Source: Paracoccaceae bacterium (GTDB lineage: Bacteria; Pseudomonadota; Alphaproteobacteria; Rhodobacterales; Rhodobacteraceae). From it: a stretch of 64,000 nt of DNA. The notes under the pieces were generated by a model, which saw only the letters and a program-made list of their open reading frames with translations, searched no databases and was not told the DNA's origin. Shown here in pieces: positions 27,956 to 39,449 of this stretch; position 1 is the stretch's first letter; each line of letters opens with the position of its first letter. The position numbers and the translations under genes are program-made. The stretch spans positions 1-64,000 of the forward strand of contig JANSXS010000009.1 in NCBI GenBank assembly GCA_024742835.1, read 5' to 3'.

Positions 27956-29188
27956 CTATTCGGCAGCGTGGCGCATGTCCCCGGCCGCCTCGGGCGCATA
28001 AAGGTAATCGCGCGTCAGCGGTACGTTGACCTGCTTCGGGGCAAGCTGGAACTGGAATACCACCTGTCTGTTGAACCGAAAGGTCTGTTCACAGGCGACA
28101 AGGTAATAGCGCCACATCCGGCAGAAACGGTCGTCATAAAGCGTGCGGGCGGCGTCGATATTGGCCATGAACCTGTCATGCCAGTGCCGCAGCGTTTCGG
28201 CGTAATGCAGGCGCCAGACCTCGACATCGGTGGTGTGGATGTGCTGCTCCTCGATAGCGCGCAGCGCCTCTGACATCGACGGGACGTAACCGCCGGGAAA
28301 GATATATTTTGCGATCCATGGGCTGGTGGTGCCGGGCGGCTCGCACCGTCCGATCGTGTGGACAAGCGCGATCCCGTCGTCATGCAGCCGCGCGCGGACA
28401 TTGCGAAAGTATTCGCGGTAATGCGGCACGCCGACATGCTCGAACATGCCCACGGACACGATCCTGTCAAAGGTGCCGGTCACGTCACGGTAATCCATCA
28501 GCCTGAACCGGGCCTTGCCCGCCAGCCCCGCCTTTTCGGCCCGCGCGCAGGCCAGGCTGTGCTGTTCGCGCGACAGCGTCACACCCAGCACCTCGGCGCC
28601 ATAATCGCGCGCCAGCGTCAGGCCCATGCCGCCCCAACCACAGCCGATATCCAGCACCTTCATGCCCGGCTCGATCAGCAGCTTGCGCGCGATATGGTGT
28701 TTCTTGGCCTCTTGCGCTTCTTCCAGCGTCATGTCGGGCCGCGCGAAATAGGCGCAGGAATATTGCCGGTCCGCGTCAAGAAAAAGATCGTAAAGCGCGC
28801 CCGACAGATCATAGTGATGGGCCACGTTCCTGCGCGACCGGGGCGCGGGGTTGAACTGTTGCAGGCAGCGCCCCAGATGCCGCAACGCCACCATAGGGCG
28901 ACGAAACCAAGGCAGCCCGGCTTGGGCCATATTGTGGATGGCCAGCCCCAGAAACCCGTGCAGGTCATCGTTCTCGATGCTCAGCCGCCCATCCATATAG
29001 GCCTCGCCCACCGCCATGTCCGGGGACACCACGATCCGGCGCGCAAGGGCGGGATCATGCAGCGTCACCGCCACGCGGGGTGTATTGCCATTGCCATATG
29101 CGCGGATCGTGCCGTCGGGAAAGGCGACGCGCAAATCGCCCTTATTGAACAAATGCGACAGGTAGGCATCCAGAATGCTGTTCCACAT
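27956..29188 (-). CDS. cfa: Cyclopropane-fatty-acyl-phospholipid synthase family methyltransferase
   Basis: A 410-residue SAM-dependent enzyme that methylenates unsaturated acyl chains of membrane phospholipids. The start at 29188 (MWNSILDAYLSHLF) follows GGGGGTG. The methyltransferase core has VLDIGCGWGGMG around residue 178-189, EHVGVPHY, and the FPGGYVPS and Cfa-typical HYDLSGALYDLFLD segment before it. The open frame runs far upstream antisense to aspS, but that part is not coding. It may be a cyclopropane synthase or a related lipid methyltransferase; the Cfa family does not separate these. Confidence 0.9.
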   Translation of the reverse strand: MWNSILDAYLSHLFNKGDLRVAFPDGTIRAYGNGNTPRVAVTLHDPALARRIVVSPDMAVGEAYMDGRLSIENDDLHGFLGLAIHNMAQAGLPWFRRPMVALRHLGRCLQQFNPAPRSRRNVAHHYDLSGALYDLFLDADRQYSCAYFARPDMTLEEAQEAKKHHIARKLLIEPGMKVLDIGCGWGGMGLTLARDYGAEVLGVTLSREQHSLACARAEKAGLAGKARFRLMDYRDVTGTFDRIVSVGMFEHVGVPHYREYFRNVRARLHDDGIALVHTIGRCEPPGTTSPWIAKYIFPGGYVPSMSEALRAIEEQHIHTTDVEVWRLHYAETLRHWHDRFMANIDAARTLYDDRFCRMWRYYLVACEQTFRFNRQVVFQFQLAPKQVNVPLTRDYLYAPEAAGDMRHAAE

Positions 29189-29358
29189 GATTTCACCCCC
29201 ATTGTGACGCGCCACCCGCGCGCAAAGGACATGATGCGAAACCCGCCTGATGACCGGAATGTTCCCGGTTTCCTGCTCGACCTTTCCAAGTTTTCTGAAA
29301 ATTGGCTGTTTTGTAAATGTTTTTGCGGTGCTCTTTGGCTTCGTGGCGGCTTGTTGCC

Positions 29359-29387
29359 TTGACTTTGGGCGCTTGCCAATGTGTATC
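29359..29387 (+). promoter_or_regulatory. Candidate promoter for aspS
   Basis: TTGACT (29359-29364) and TGTATC (29382-29387) are separated by 17 bases, 48 bases before the aspS start. The 246-base gap with the divergent cfa gene must hold promoters in both directions. Consensus inspection only. Confidence 0.45.
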
Positions 29388-29434
29388 GGCGCGGACCGTG
29401 AAACGCGCCGGGCCCCGCGCCCAGAGAGGACGAC

Positions 29435-31213
29435 ATGCACGCATATCGCAGCCACACTTGCGCCGAGCTTACCAAATCCAATGTCGGGGACACCGTCCGC
29501 CTGTCGGGCTGGGTCCACCGTATCCGCGATCATGGCGGCGTTCTGTTCGTCGATCTGCGCGATCATTACGGGATGACGCAGGTTCTGTGCGATCCTGACA
29601 GCCCGGTGTTCGCCGATGTGGAAAAGCTGCGCAGCGAATGGTGCGTGCGCATCGACGGCGAGGTGAAGGCGCGCGATGAAAGCCTTGTGAACCCCAAGAT
29701 CGTGACCGGCGAGATCGAGGTGTTCATCCGCGACATGGAAGTGCTTGGCGCGTCGAACGAATTGCCGCTGATGGTGTTCGGCGATCAGGAATATCCGGAA
29801 GAAACCCGCCTGCGCTATCGCTATCTCGACCTGCGCCGCGAGGCGATGCAGGACAACATGAAACTGCGTTCCGACGTGGTGGCAAGCATCCGCAAGCGTA
29901 TGTGGGATATCGGCTTTCGCGAATACCAGACGCCGATCATCACCGCCTCCTCGCCCGAGGGCGCGCGCGATTTTCTGGTGCCGTCGCGCCTGCATCCGGG
30001 CAAGTTCTACGCGCTGCCGCAAGCCCCGCAGCAGTTCAAGCAGCTCATCATGGTGTCTGGCTTTGACAAGTATTTCCAGATCGCGCCATGCTTTCGCGAC
30101 GAAGACCCGCGCGCAGACCGGTCGCCCACCGATTTCTACCAGCTTGATCTGGAAATGAGCTTTGTCGAGCAGCAGGACGTGTTCGACACGATCCAGCCGG
30201 TGGTCAAGGGCCTGTTCGACGAGTTCGGCGGGGGCAAGGCCGTGGACGAGCAATGGCCGCAGATCAGCTATCGCGATGCCGCACTTTGGTACGGCACCGA
30301 CAAGCCCGACCTGCGCAACCCGATCAAGATGCAGGACGTGTCCGAGCATTTCCGGGGCAGCGGCTTTGCCATCTTCGCCAAGCTGCTGGAACAGGACGCC
30401 ACAGAAATCCGCGACATCCCCGCGCCAAAGGGCGGCAGCCGCAAGTTTTGCGACCGCATGAACGCTTTCGCCCAGAAAGAGGGCTTGCCGGGGATGGGGT
30501 ATATTTTCTGGCGTGATCAGGGCGACGGCATGGAAGCCGCCGGCCCATTGGCCAAGAATATCGGCCCCGAGCGCACCGAGGCGATCCGGCAGCAGCTTGG
30601 TCTTGGCGTGGGCGACGCGGCGTTCTTCCTTGGTGGCAAGCCGCAGGCGTTCGAGCGGGTGGCGGCGCGCGCGCGTGTCACCATCGGCGAGGAATTGGGC
30701 CTGACGGATGAAAACCGTTTCGCCTTTGCCTGGATCGTGGATTTCCCGATGTACGAGGCGGACGAGGAAACGGGCGAGATCGACTTCTCCCACAACCCGT
30801 TTTCCATGCCGCAGGGCGGTGTGGAGGCGCTTCAGGGCAATCCGCTCGACGTGTTGGGCTATCAGTACGACCTGAGCTGCAATGGCTACGAGCTGATTTC
30901 GGGTGCGATCCGGAACCACAAGCTGGAAACCATGATCAAGACGTTCGAGCTGGCAGGCTATGACGAGGCCGAGGTCCACAAGCGGTTCGGCGGTATGGTG
31001 GGCGCGTTCCAATACGGCGCGCCGCCGCATGGTGGCTGCGCGGCGGGCATCGACCGGATCGTGATGCTGCTGGCGGGTACGTCGAACATCCGCGAGGTCA
31101 TCATGTTTCCGATGAATCAGCGGGCGGAAGACCTGATGATGAACGCCCCCAGCGATCCGACCCCGGATCAGCTTATGGAACTGGGGCTGCGCGTCATTCC
31201 GCAAGAGGACTAA
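29435..31213 (+). CDS. aspS: Aspartate--tRNA ligase
   Basis: A 592-residue class II synthetase of the bacterial type. An N-terminal OB-fold anticodon domain ([29 protein letters not shown], within residues 15-45) precedes motif 2 ([11 protein letters not shown] near residue 218-228), the large GAD insertion, and motif 3 near the C-terminus ([22 protein letters not shown]). It charges tRNA-Asp, and in alphaproteobacteria without asparaginyl-tRNA synthetase it often charges tRNA-Asn as well for later amidation. AGAGAGGAC precedes the start. Confidence 0.97.
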   Translation: MHAYRSHTCAELTKSNVGDTVRLSGWVHRIRDHGGVLFVDLRDHYGMTQVLCDPDSPVFADVEKLRSEWCVRIDGEVKARDESLVNPKIVTGEIEVFIRDMEVLGASNELPLMVFGDQEYPEETRLRYRYLDLRREAMQDNMKLRSDVVASIRKRMWDIGFREYQTPIITASSPEGARDFLVPSRLHPGKFYALPQAPQQFKQLIMVSGFDKYFQIAPCFRDEDPRADRSPTDFYQLDLEMSFVEQQDVFDTIQPVVKGLFDEFGGGKAVDEQWPQISYRDAALWYGTDKPDLRNPIKMQDVSEHFRGSGFAIFAKLLEQDATEIRDIPAPKGGSRKFCDRMNAFAQKEGLPGMGYIFWRDQGDGMEAAGPLAKNIGPERTEAIRQQLGLGVGDAAFFLGGKPQAFERVAARARVTIGEELGLTDENRFAFAWIVDFPMYEADEETGEIDFSHNPFSMPQGGVEALQGNPLDVLGYQYDLSCNGYELISGAIRNHKLETMIKTFELAGYDEAEVHKRFGGMVGAFQYGAPPHGGCAAGIDRIVMLLAGTSNIREVIMFPMNQRAEDLMMNAPSDPTPDQLMELGLRVIPQED

Positions 31214-31269
31214 AGCGAACCGGTGGCGATGGCGAAACCATGCCGGGCCGGAAACGAAAGATGTGGTCG

Positions 31270-31294
31270 CGCGCGTAATATGATAGTATGCGCG
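31270..31294. promoter_or_regulatory. Imperfect dyad upstream of the DUF1800 gene
   Basis: CGCGCGTAATA (31270-31280) and TAGTATGCGCG (31284-31294) form an inverted repeat with 9 of 11 positions matching around TGA. It lies 28 bases upstream of the DUF1800 start, where an operator would be expected. No regulator gene is adjacent. Confidence 0.3.
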
Positions 31295-31322
31295 TGTCTC
31301 TTTCGTATTTCGAGGGCTGTTC

Positions 31323-32705
31323 ATGCGTTTCGATCCCCAGCGGGCCGCCATCCGGTTTGGCTGTGGCCTGTCCCCGAAAATTGCGCCGCCATCGTCCGTT
31401 GCCGCGACGCTGGCGCTTTTGCAGGGGGCGGATAACGCCGCCGCTGACTTTCCGATCCCCGGTTTCGAGCAGACCCGCACCGCACTGCTTGAGATACGGC
31501 AGGCCCGGCGCGGCATCCGCAAGGCCCCTACAGACGCAGAGCGCGATGCGGCGCGCAAATACCAGCGCCAGCTTCGCCGCAAGCTGCGTGCCGACGCGGT
31601 GGGCTGGTTCCGGCAGGGGCTTTTGCGCCGCGCCTTCACCGAGGACGGCTTTCGCGAAAGATTGACCTTTTTCTGGGCCGATCACTTTACCGCCAAGGGC
31701 GACAGCGCCCGCTCCCGTGATGGCGTGATGCCCTATGTCGAAGAGGCGATTCGCCCGCATGTGGCGGGACGTTTTGCCGATATGCTCAAATCCGTGGTGA
31801 CCCACCCGGTCATGCTGGATTACCTCGACCAGATCCGGTCGGTCGGTCCGAACAGTGATTTTGCGCAAAAGCGCCAGCGCAATGAGGGTGTGAACGAAAA
31901 TTTCGCCCGCGAGCTTCTGGAACTGCACATCATGGGTGCGGATGGCCCCCATACCCAAGCTGACATTCGCCAAATGGCCAAGCTGTTGACGGGCCTGCAT
32001 TTCGATCTCAAACGCGGGTTCACCTTTCGTGGTGAACGCGCAGAGCCGGGTGCCGAAACCGTTCTTGGCCAAAGCTATGGGGGCGGGCCGCCCCGGCTGG
32101 CCGATATATTCGATGCGCTGGAGCATTTGGTCCGACATCCCGCAACCGCTCGGCATATCGCGCGAAAGCTGGCGGTGCATTTCGTCTCTGACACGCCCGA
32201 CACTGATCTGTTGGCCGATCTTGCAGCGGCCTTCACGCAGACCGAGGGAGATCTGATCGCCGTCTACGAGGTCTTGCTGAGCCATCCCGCCGCTTGGCGG
32301 GACGGGCCGGGCAATGTCAAGCAACCGATTGATTTCATTGGGTCGTCACTGCGCGCGCTTGATCTTGTGCCGCGCCATGTGCCAACGGGTGTGCGCGCTC
32401 TGCGGCGTGTCGCGCTTGGTCCGCTGACGCTGATGGGACAGGACTGGACCAATCCCGTCGGCCCCGACGGCTGGCCCGAAGCGGATGCCGACTGGATCAC
32501 GCCGCAGCGCATGGCCGCGCGCATTCACTGGGCCATGAGCGCGCCGTTTCTGCTGCGCCGCGTGTTGCCGGACCCACGCGATTTCGTGCAGGTCGCGCTT
32601 GGCGGTGCCGGGCGTGACGATCTGATCTTCGCGGCCCGCGCCGCCGAAACCCGCGCCGAGGGTATCGGCATCATTCTCGCCTCACCGCAGTTTCAGCGTA
32701 CATGA
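31323..32705 (+). CDS. DUF1800 family protein
   Basis: A 460-residue protein matching the DUF1800 family by its overall sequence pattern: AAIRFGCGLSP at the N-terminus, FWADHFTAKG near residue 115, NENFARELLELHIMGADGPHTQADI near residue 188-212, and HIARKLAVHFVSDTP. DUF1800 proteins are almost always paired with DUF1501 proteins, as here. The function is not established. No signal peptide is evident. The stop overlaps the DUF1501 start by ATGA, so the pair is translationally coupled. Confidence 0.85.
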   Translation: MRFDPQRAAIRFGCGLSPKIAPPSSVAATLALLQGADNAAADFPIPGFEQTRTALLEIRQARRGIRKAPTDAERDAARKYQRQLRRKLRADAVGWFRQGLLRRAFTEDGFRERLTFFWADHFTAKGDSARSRDGVMPYVEEAIRPHVAGRFADMLKSVVTHPVMLDYLDQIRSVGPNSDFAQKRQRNEGVNENFARELLELHIMGADGPHTQADIRQMAKLLTGLHFDLKRGFTFRGERAEPGAETVLGQSYGGGPPRLADIFDALEHLVRHPATARHIARKLAVHFVSDTPDTDLLADLAAAFTQTEGDLIAVYEVLLSHPAAWRDGPGNVKQPIDFIGSSLRALDLVPRHVPTGVRALRRVALGPLTLMGQDWTNPVGPDGWPEADADWITPQRMAARIHWAMSAPFLLRRVLPDPRDFVQVALGGAGRDDLIFAARAAETRAEGIGIILASPQFQRT

Positions 32706-33952
32706 CAAGGACAGCCAAGATGGCATCCGCTTCCCCCCTTTCCCGCCGCGCCCTGATGACCCGCAGCCTCGCCCTGGGGTGTTCGCTGGCGGCAAGCCCG
32801 CTGATCACGCCGGTCACCATGGCCAGTGCGCCCTGGGATGGGCGGCTGGTGGTGATCATCCTGCGCGGGGCGATGGATGGGCTGGATGCGGTGCGTCCCG
32901 TGGGCGACCCGGCCTTCGCGGCCCTGCGACCGGACGTGACCGGCGATGCCCCCGATCTGGACGGGTTCTTTGCGCTGAACCCCGCGCTGACCGGGCTGAT
33001 GCCGCTTTGGCGCGCCGGAGAGATGGGTTTTGTTCATGCGGTTTCGACGCCCTATCGCGATAAGCGCAGCCATTTTGACGGGCAGGACATTCTGGAGGCA
33101 GGCTCCGGCACGGACATCGCGGGCCGTCTGCGCGATGGCTGGCTCAACCGCCTGTTGCAGGAAATGCCGGGCATCGAAAGCGACACCGCCTATGCGGTTG
33201 GTCGGGGGGATATGCTTTTGCTCAAGGGGGCGGCGGAGGTTGCCAACTGGGCCCCTGATTCCGCGCTTGCGCTTAGTCCGCAGGCGCAACGCCTGCTGGA
33301 TCTCGTGATGCATGACGACCCGCTTTTCCGCGACGCCATGACCGAGGCGATAGAGCTTTCGCAGGGTCGGATCGACGCGCTGACCGGCGGCGAGGATCTG
33401 GACAACGCGACGATGATGAACACGATGCAGGATATGATGCGCCCAAAACGTGGGGCTGACAGCGCCGAGACCATCGCAGCTTTTGCTGCGGAACGGTTGC
33501 GCGGTGACAGCCGGATCGCGGCCTTTTCGCTCTTGGGGTTTGACACCCACGCGCGGCAAACGGTGCAATTGCCCCGCGCCCTGGACCGCTTGCAGACGGC
33601 GATCATGACCTTGCGGCGGGATCTGGGGGAAGTCTGGCAAAAGACGGCTATCGTTGCGATGACAGAATTCGGGCGCACCGCGCGCGTCAACGGAACCAGC
33701 GGCACGGATCATGGCACGGGTGGCGCGATGATCCTTGCCGGTGGGGCCTTGCGCGGCGGTCGGGTTCTGGGCGCATGGCCGGGCCTGACAGAGGCGGATC
33801 TGTATCAGCGGCGCGATCTGATGCCGACGCGCGATGTGCGGGCCTATGCGGGCTGGATCATGCGCGACCTGTTTCAGCTGTCTCCGGATGTGATCGAGCG
33901 CACGGTTTTTCCGGGTGTGGATCTGGGGGCGGACCCACGCCTGATCCTGTAA
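32702..33952 (+). CDS. DUF1501 family protein, Tat-exported
   Basis: A 416-residue protein of the DUF1501 family, distantly related to alkaline-phosphatase-superfamily enzymes. The N-terminus has a twin-arginine signal, SRRALM, followed by a hydrophobic stretch and an ASA cleavage region. Family blocks are VVIILRGAMDGLDAV, GFDTHARQ, and the MTEFGRTARVNGTSGTDHGTGGAMILAGG region, in which the aspartate and histidines resemble a metal site. It is probably periplasmic. The partner DUF1800 gene overlaps it upstream. The activity is unknown. Confidence 0.88.
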   Translation: MTRTAKMASASPLSRRALMTRSLALGCSLAASPLITPVTMASAPWDGRLVVIILRGAMDGLDAVRPVGDPAFAALRPDVTGDAPDLDGFFALNPALTGLMPLWRAGEMGFVHAVSTPYRDKRSHFDGQDILEAGSGTDIAGRLRDGWLNRLLQEMPGIESDTAYAVGRGDMLLLKGAAEVANWAPDSALALSPQAQRLLDLVMHDDPLFRDAMTEAIELSQGRIDALTGGEDLDNATMMNTMQDMMRPKRGADSAETIAAFAAERLRGDSRIAAFSLLGFDTHARQTVQLPRALDRLQTAIMTLRRDLGEVWQKTAIVAMTEFGRTARVNGTSGTDHGTGGAMILAGGALRGGRVLGAWPGLTEADLYQRRDLMPTRDVRAYAGWIMRDLFQLSPDVIERTVFPGVDLGADPRLIL

Positions 33953-34000
33953 CGGGGGTGTCAATCGGCGCGCAGGGGGGCGGGGGCCACCGGCCCGCCG

Positions 34001-34717
34001 TCAGAGCGCGATTTGAGCCGTGATACGCTCCTGCACAAGTCGGCGCACCCGTGCGATGGCTTCGGCGCTGTTGCGCCCTTGGGTGCGATGCGTGGCAAGA
34101 TCCTGTGCCGCCTCGGCCAGCACGTTGTCTTCCGCCGATCGCGCAACGCCGCGCAGGAATTGCGCCACGTAATCGAGAATTCGCTCGTCGCTGTCTTCTT
34201 CCAGAAGGGAGCCTGCATGGGTCATGTCGTCGCGATAGGCCATGCGATCCGGGATCACCGTGTCGTCGTAAAGAATCCGTGGTCCCAGCGGTTGCTGCGC
34301 CTCGGGCAACACCGCCAGAACGGCCTGTTGAAATTCCGCAAGGCTGGCCATCGGTTTGGTCAGGAAACCGTCGGCACCCGCCTGCCTTGCATGTGCCTCG
34401 GTTTCGGGATCGCCGCTTAGCCCCAACAGCCCGCTGATCCGTGGTGTGGCCTCTGCAAGTTCGGCGATCAGATCCACGCCGGACCCATCGGGCAGGCCCA
34501 TATCCACGATCACGACGGAGGGGCGATAAACCTGCAAATGCCGCCGCGCGGACCGAAGGCAATCGGCGCGCCGCACCCGCGCACCGCTGCGCAGGCAAAT
34601 GAGCCGGATGGTTTCGCAGGTATAAAGGCTATCTTCGACTGCCAGAATGGTCAGACCCAGAAGCGGGCGGCGCGCCGTTGGCGTTTGCATTGGGAAATCG
34701 GTGTCGATGGCGGGCAT
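34001..34717 (-). CDS. Stand-alone receiver-domain response regulator
   Basis: A 238-residue protein with one receiver domain (about residues 20-140). The acidic pair E28/D29 (AVEDS), the phosphoacceptor D72 (VIVDMGLPDGSG) and K121 (FLTKPM) are all present, so it is likely phosphorylated by a histidine kinase. No DNA-binding or enzymatic output domain is seen; the C-terminal 95 residues are helical and charged. No kinase gene is adjacent. GGAG lies 8 bases before the start. It is divergent from the epimerase gene. Confidence 0.85.
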   Translation of the reverse strand: MPAIDTDFPMQTPTARRPLLGLTILAVEDSLYTCETIRLICLRSGARVRRADCLRSARRHLQVYRPSVVIVDMGLPDGSGVDLIAELAEATPRISGLLGLSGDPETEAHARQAGADGFLTKPMASLAEFQQAVLAVLPEAQQPLGPRILYDDTVIPDRMAYRDDMTHAGSLLEEDSDERILDYVAQFLRGVARSAEDNVLAEAAQDLATHRTQGRNSAEAIARVRRLVQERITAQIAL

Positions 34718-34905
34718 TGCAAGTCTCCAACGGCTAAGGGACGTCTGTGGCCCGGAGCCTACGAATCCTTGCCTAACGAAGCGTTAAGCGGCAGCCGATG
34801 CGCGGCAGATCGACCGGGTGAGCGCGTCAAAGCGGGCCGCGCTCTTGTCTCAGGGCCGGCAAATCCCCATAAGAGATGGGACTTCATCACACGGGACATC
34901 TTACC

Positions 34906-35310
34906 ATGATCGGACGTTTGAACCACGTTGCCATTGCCGTGCCGGATCTGGAGGCCGCCGCCGCGCAATACAGCACCGCGCTTGGGGCCAAGGTCGGCCC
35001 GCCGCAGGACGAGCCCGATCACGGCGTGACCGTCATTTTCATCGAACTGCCGAACACCAAGATCGAGCTGCTTTACCCCCTCGGCGAGGATAGTCCGATC
35101 AACGGATTTCTGGAAAAGAACCCGTCGGGCGGCATTCATCATGTCTGCTACGAGGTGGATGACATTCTTGCGGCGCGGGATCATCTCAAGGAAACCGGCG
35201 CGCGCGTCTTGGGTACTGGAGAGCCGAAAATCGGGGCACATGGCAAGCCGGTGCTGTTCCTGCACCCCAAGGATTTCAACGGCTGTCTTGTGGAACTGGA
35301 GCAGGTCTGA
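34906..35310 (+). CDS. mce: Methylmalonyl-CoA epimerase
   Basis: A 134-residue vicinal oxygen chelate protein interconverting the (R) and (S) forms of methylmalonyl-CoA in the propionyl-CoA pathway. The start at 34906 (MIGRLNHVAIAVPDLEAA) is standard. Two glyoxalase-like repeats carry the metal ligands: H in NHVAIAV, Q or E in the first half, the conserved HHVCYEVDD and the terminal ECLVELEQ-like NGCLVELEQV. Length matches the family exactly. It overlaps the DUF1467 gene by one base. Confidence 0.93.
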   Translation: MIGRLNHVAIAVPDLEAAAAQYSTALGAKVGPPQDEPDHGVTVIFIELPNTKIELLYPLGEDSPINGFLEKNPSGGIHHVCYEVDDILAARDHLKETGARVLGTGEPKIGAHGKPVLFLHPKDFNGCLVELEQV

Positions 35311-35600
35311 TGGGTATCGCCTCTGGTATTGTTCTTTTCATGGTCATCTGGTTCATGACGTTTCTATGCGTCCTGCCGATCCGCATTCAAACACAGGGCG
35401 AGGCGGGCACGACCGTGGCCGGTACGCATCACGGCTCCCCCGAGCAACATCATCTGAGAAAGAAATTCATCATCACAACGGCCATCGCCTTTGTGCTGTG
35501 GGTGATTTCGGCCACGATCATTCTGTCGGGATGGATCACCGTGCGCGATATAGATTATTTCGAACGAATGGGCCCGCGCAGCGAAGAACCTGCTGACTGA
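35310..35600 (+). CDS. DUF1467 family membrane protein
   Basis: A 96-residue protein with two membrane helices: GIASGIVLFMVIWFMTFLCVLP at the N-terminus and IITTAIAFVLWVISATIILSG around residues 53-73, joined by a charged loop with QTQGEAG. This matches DUF1467, which in Rhodobacteraceae and Rhizobiales regularly sits next to the methylmalonyl-CoA epimerase gene. The start overlaps the epimerase stop by one base (TGATG). Its role is unknown. Confidence 0.85.
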   Translation: MGIASGIVLFMVIWFMTFLCVLPIRIQTQGEAGTTVAGTHHGSPEQHHLRKKFIITTAIAFVLWVISATIILSGWITVRDIDYFERMGPRSEEPAD

Positions 35601-35657
35601 CCGGGGCAAAGGTCGCCGGAGCGGGCCTTTGGCGTGGCTGCAAGGCGGATTTTAAAG

Positions 35658-35696
35658 GGATAACGCCGGGGGCGGGCAATGCACCCGGCGTTATCC
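35658..35696. terminator. 13-bp stem hairpin between DUF1467 and icd
   Basis: GGATAACGCCGGG (35658-35670) and CCCGGCGTTATCC (35684-35696) form a perfect 13-bp stem with a 13-base loop, between two convergent genes. The minus-strand tail CCTTTAAAATCC is weakly T-rich. A bidirectional terminator for DUF1467 and icd is the likely role. Confidence 0.65.
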
Positions 35697-35702
35697 ATAT
35701 CC

Positions 35703-37907
<2,205 letters not shown>

Positions 37908-38108
37908 CGGTGATCCCTTTCGATCAGGTTTCAAGTCGTGCGGCGCGGTCTCTGACGGGGTGTGTTTGGTCGTGTCCGGGGCGGCGAAAAGGGCGCGAAT
38001 AAAGGCCCGCTGCGCCGCTTTTCCGGTTCGGATCAGGAATCGCGGTTGCCTGCGTCATAGCGGATCGGTTCCGGTCTGGAAAGACCGTATGCGACAGTAT
38101 ACCAAAAA

Positions 38109-39344
38109 TTATGCGCGGTGACGCTCTTCCGCCCGGACCGCCCGCATCAGCCACAATGCCAGCCCGACCAGCACCAGCGCCCCCACCATCAGCGGCACCG
38201 GCGTGCCGTCAAAGGCAAGGCCGATGGGGGCGGCGAGCAGGATAGACGCCACGGTTGCCAGCCCGGTCGTCATGCTGGCGGCCATGCCCGCGATATGGCC
38301 CAGCGGTTCCAGCGCCAGCGCGTTGAGATTGCCAAGCGTCAGCCCGACCTGAAAGAACACGCTCATCTGCCAGATGAAATAGACCGCAAAGGCCTGCCCG
38401 TCGGCAAGGCCCGTCAGAAACAGCATAAGGGCAATCCCCGTCAGCACGCATTCCACGGCAAGCGCGGTGTGAATCAGCTTGCGCATCCCCAGCCGCATGA
38501 CCAACGCCGCGTTCAAAAGGCTGCTGAAGGCTGCCCCAAGCGCAATGAGCGCGAACCAATAGGGAAACGCGTCGCCCCGGTCAAAGGTGATGTCCATGAT
38601 CTGCTGTATCGAACTGATCGAGGCGAACAAAAGCCCCAAAGCCAGCGTTTGAACCGCCATCGCAAGCCGTACCATGCGAATGGCAAAGATTTCGCGCAGC
38701 CCCAGGGCCAGTGTCTGCATGGATATCGGCACGCGCCGGTCCGGGGCCAGCGGTTCGGGCAGGCGCAGCCCCATCCAGCCAGCAGAAACAAGCGCGAACA
38801 GGATGAAGGACCAGAAAATCCCGTGCCAGTCCGAGACGGCGATGATCGCGCTGCCCGCCATCGGGGCCACCGCGGGCACAAGCGTAAAGACCAGCATCAC
38901 AAAGCTCATCAGCCGGGCCATTTCCCGCCCCGAGAACATGTCGCGGATAATCGCCACCGCCACCACCCGCGCCGCGGCGGCACCAAGCCCCTGTACGACC
39001 CGCGCCGCGATGAGCGTGTCCAGACCCGGCGCATAGACAGCCGCCAACGCGGCCACGGCATAAAGACAGCTTCCGGCCACGATAACCGGCTTGCGCCCGA
39101 ACCGGTCCGACAGGGGGCCGACAAAAAACGTTCCCACCCCCAGCCCAAGGATGAACGCGCCCACCACAAGCTGTGCGCGGTTGGGCGCGTCGGGTGAAAA
39201 CTCTGCGCCGATGCCGGGCAGGGCAGGCAGCATCGCGTCGATGGAAAAGGCAACGGTGGCGACAAGCATGGCCATCATCGCCACGAATTCCACCCGTCCG
39301 GGTGGACGCGCGGTTTTCAGCGGGCGAGAGGCGGCGTCAGTCAT
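38109..39344 (-). CDS. MFS drug efflux transporter, Bcr/CflA family
   Basis: A 411-residue protein with twelve predicted membrane helices. The start at 39344 (MTDAASRPLK) is the likely one, as the open frame extends upstream without support. The MFS signature between TM2 and TM3, GPLSDRFGRKPVI, is present near residue 75-87, and TM1 carries the SIDAMLPALP motif of the DHA1/Bcr-CflA group. It probably exports small toxic compounds. It lies in line with, but is separate from, the ligase-oxidoreductase pair upstream. Confidence 0.88.
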   Translation of the reverse strand: MTDAASRPLKTARPPGRVEFVAMMAMLVATVAFSIDAMLPALPGIGAEFSPDAPNRAQLVVGAFILGLGVGTFFVGPLSDRFGRKPVIVAGSCLYAVAALAAVYAPGLDTLIAARVVQGLGAAAARVVAVAIIRDMFSGREMARLMSFVMLVFTLVPAVAPMAGSAIIAVSDWHGIFWSFILFALVSAGWMGLRLPEPLAPDRRVPISMQTLALGLREIFAIRMVRLAMAVQTLALGLLFASISSIQQIMDITFDRGDAFPYWFALIALGAAFSSLLNAALVMRLGMRKLIHTALAVECVLTGIALMLFLTGLADGQAFAVYFIWQMSVFFQVGLTLGNLNALALEPLGHIAGMAASMTTGLATVASILLAAPIGLAFDGTPVPLMVGALVLVGLALWLMRAVRAEERHRA

Positions 39345-39449
39345 GGGGCGGGCGCTATCATGGCCCCGAACCCTGCGCCAGAGCCCGCGCCGCACGGTTC
39401 GGTTCCCATTGGCGCATAGCGAAATGTCGTGCCGGACGCCGCGTGCGTT

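Noticed and set aside
29189-31639. Minus-strand open frame extending cfa upstream by over 800 codons
   Set aside because: The extension runs antisense through aspS; the cfa start at 29188 has a ribosome binding site and fits the family length.
38118-39197. 359-codon plus-strand open frame opposite the efflux pump
   Set aside because: Low-complexity, basic, histidine/glutamine-rich shadow; the pump has clear membrane topology on the other strand.
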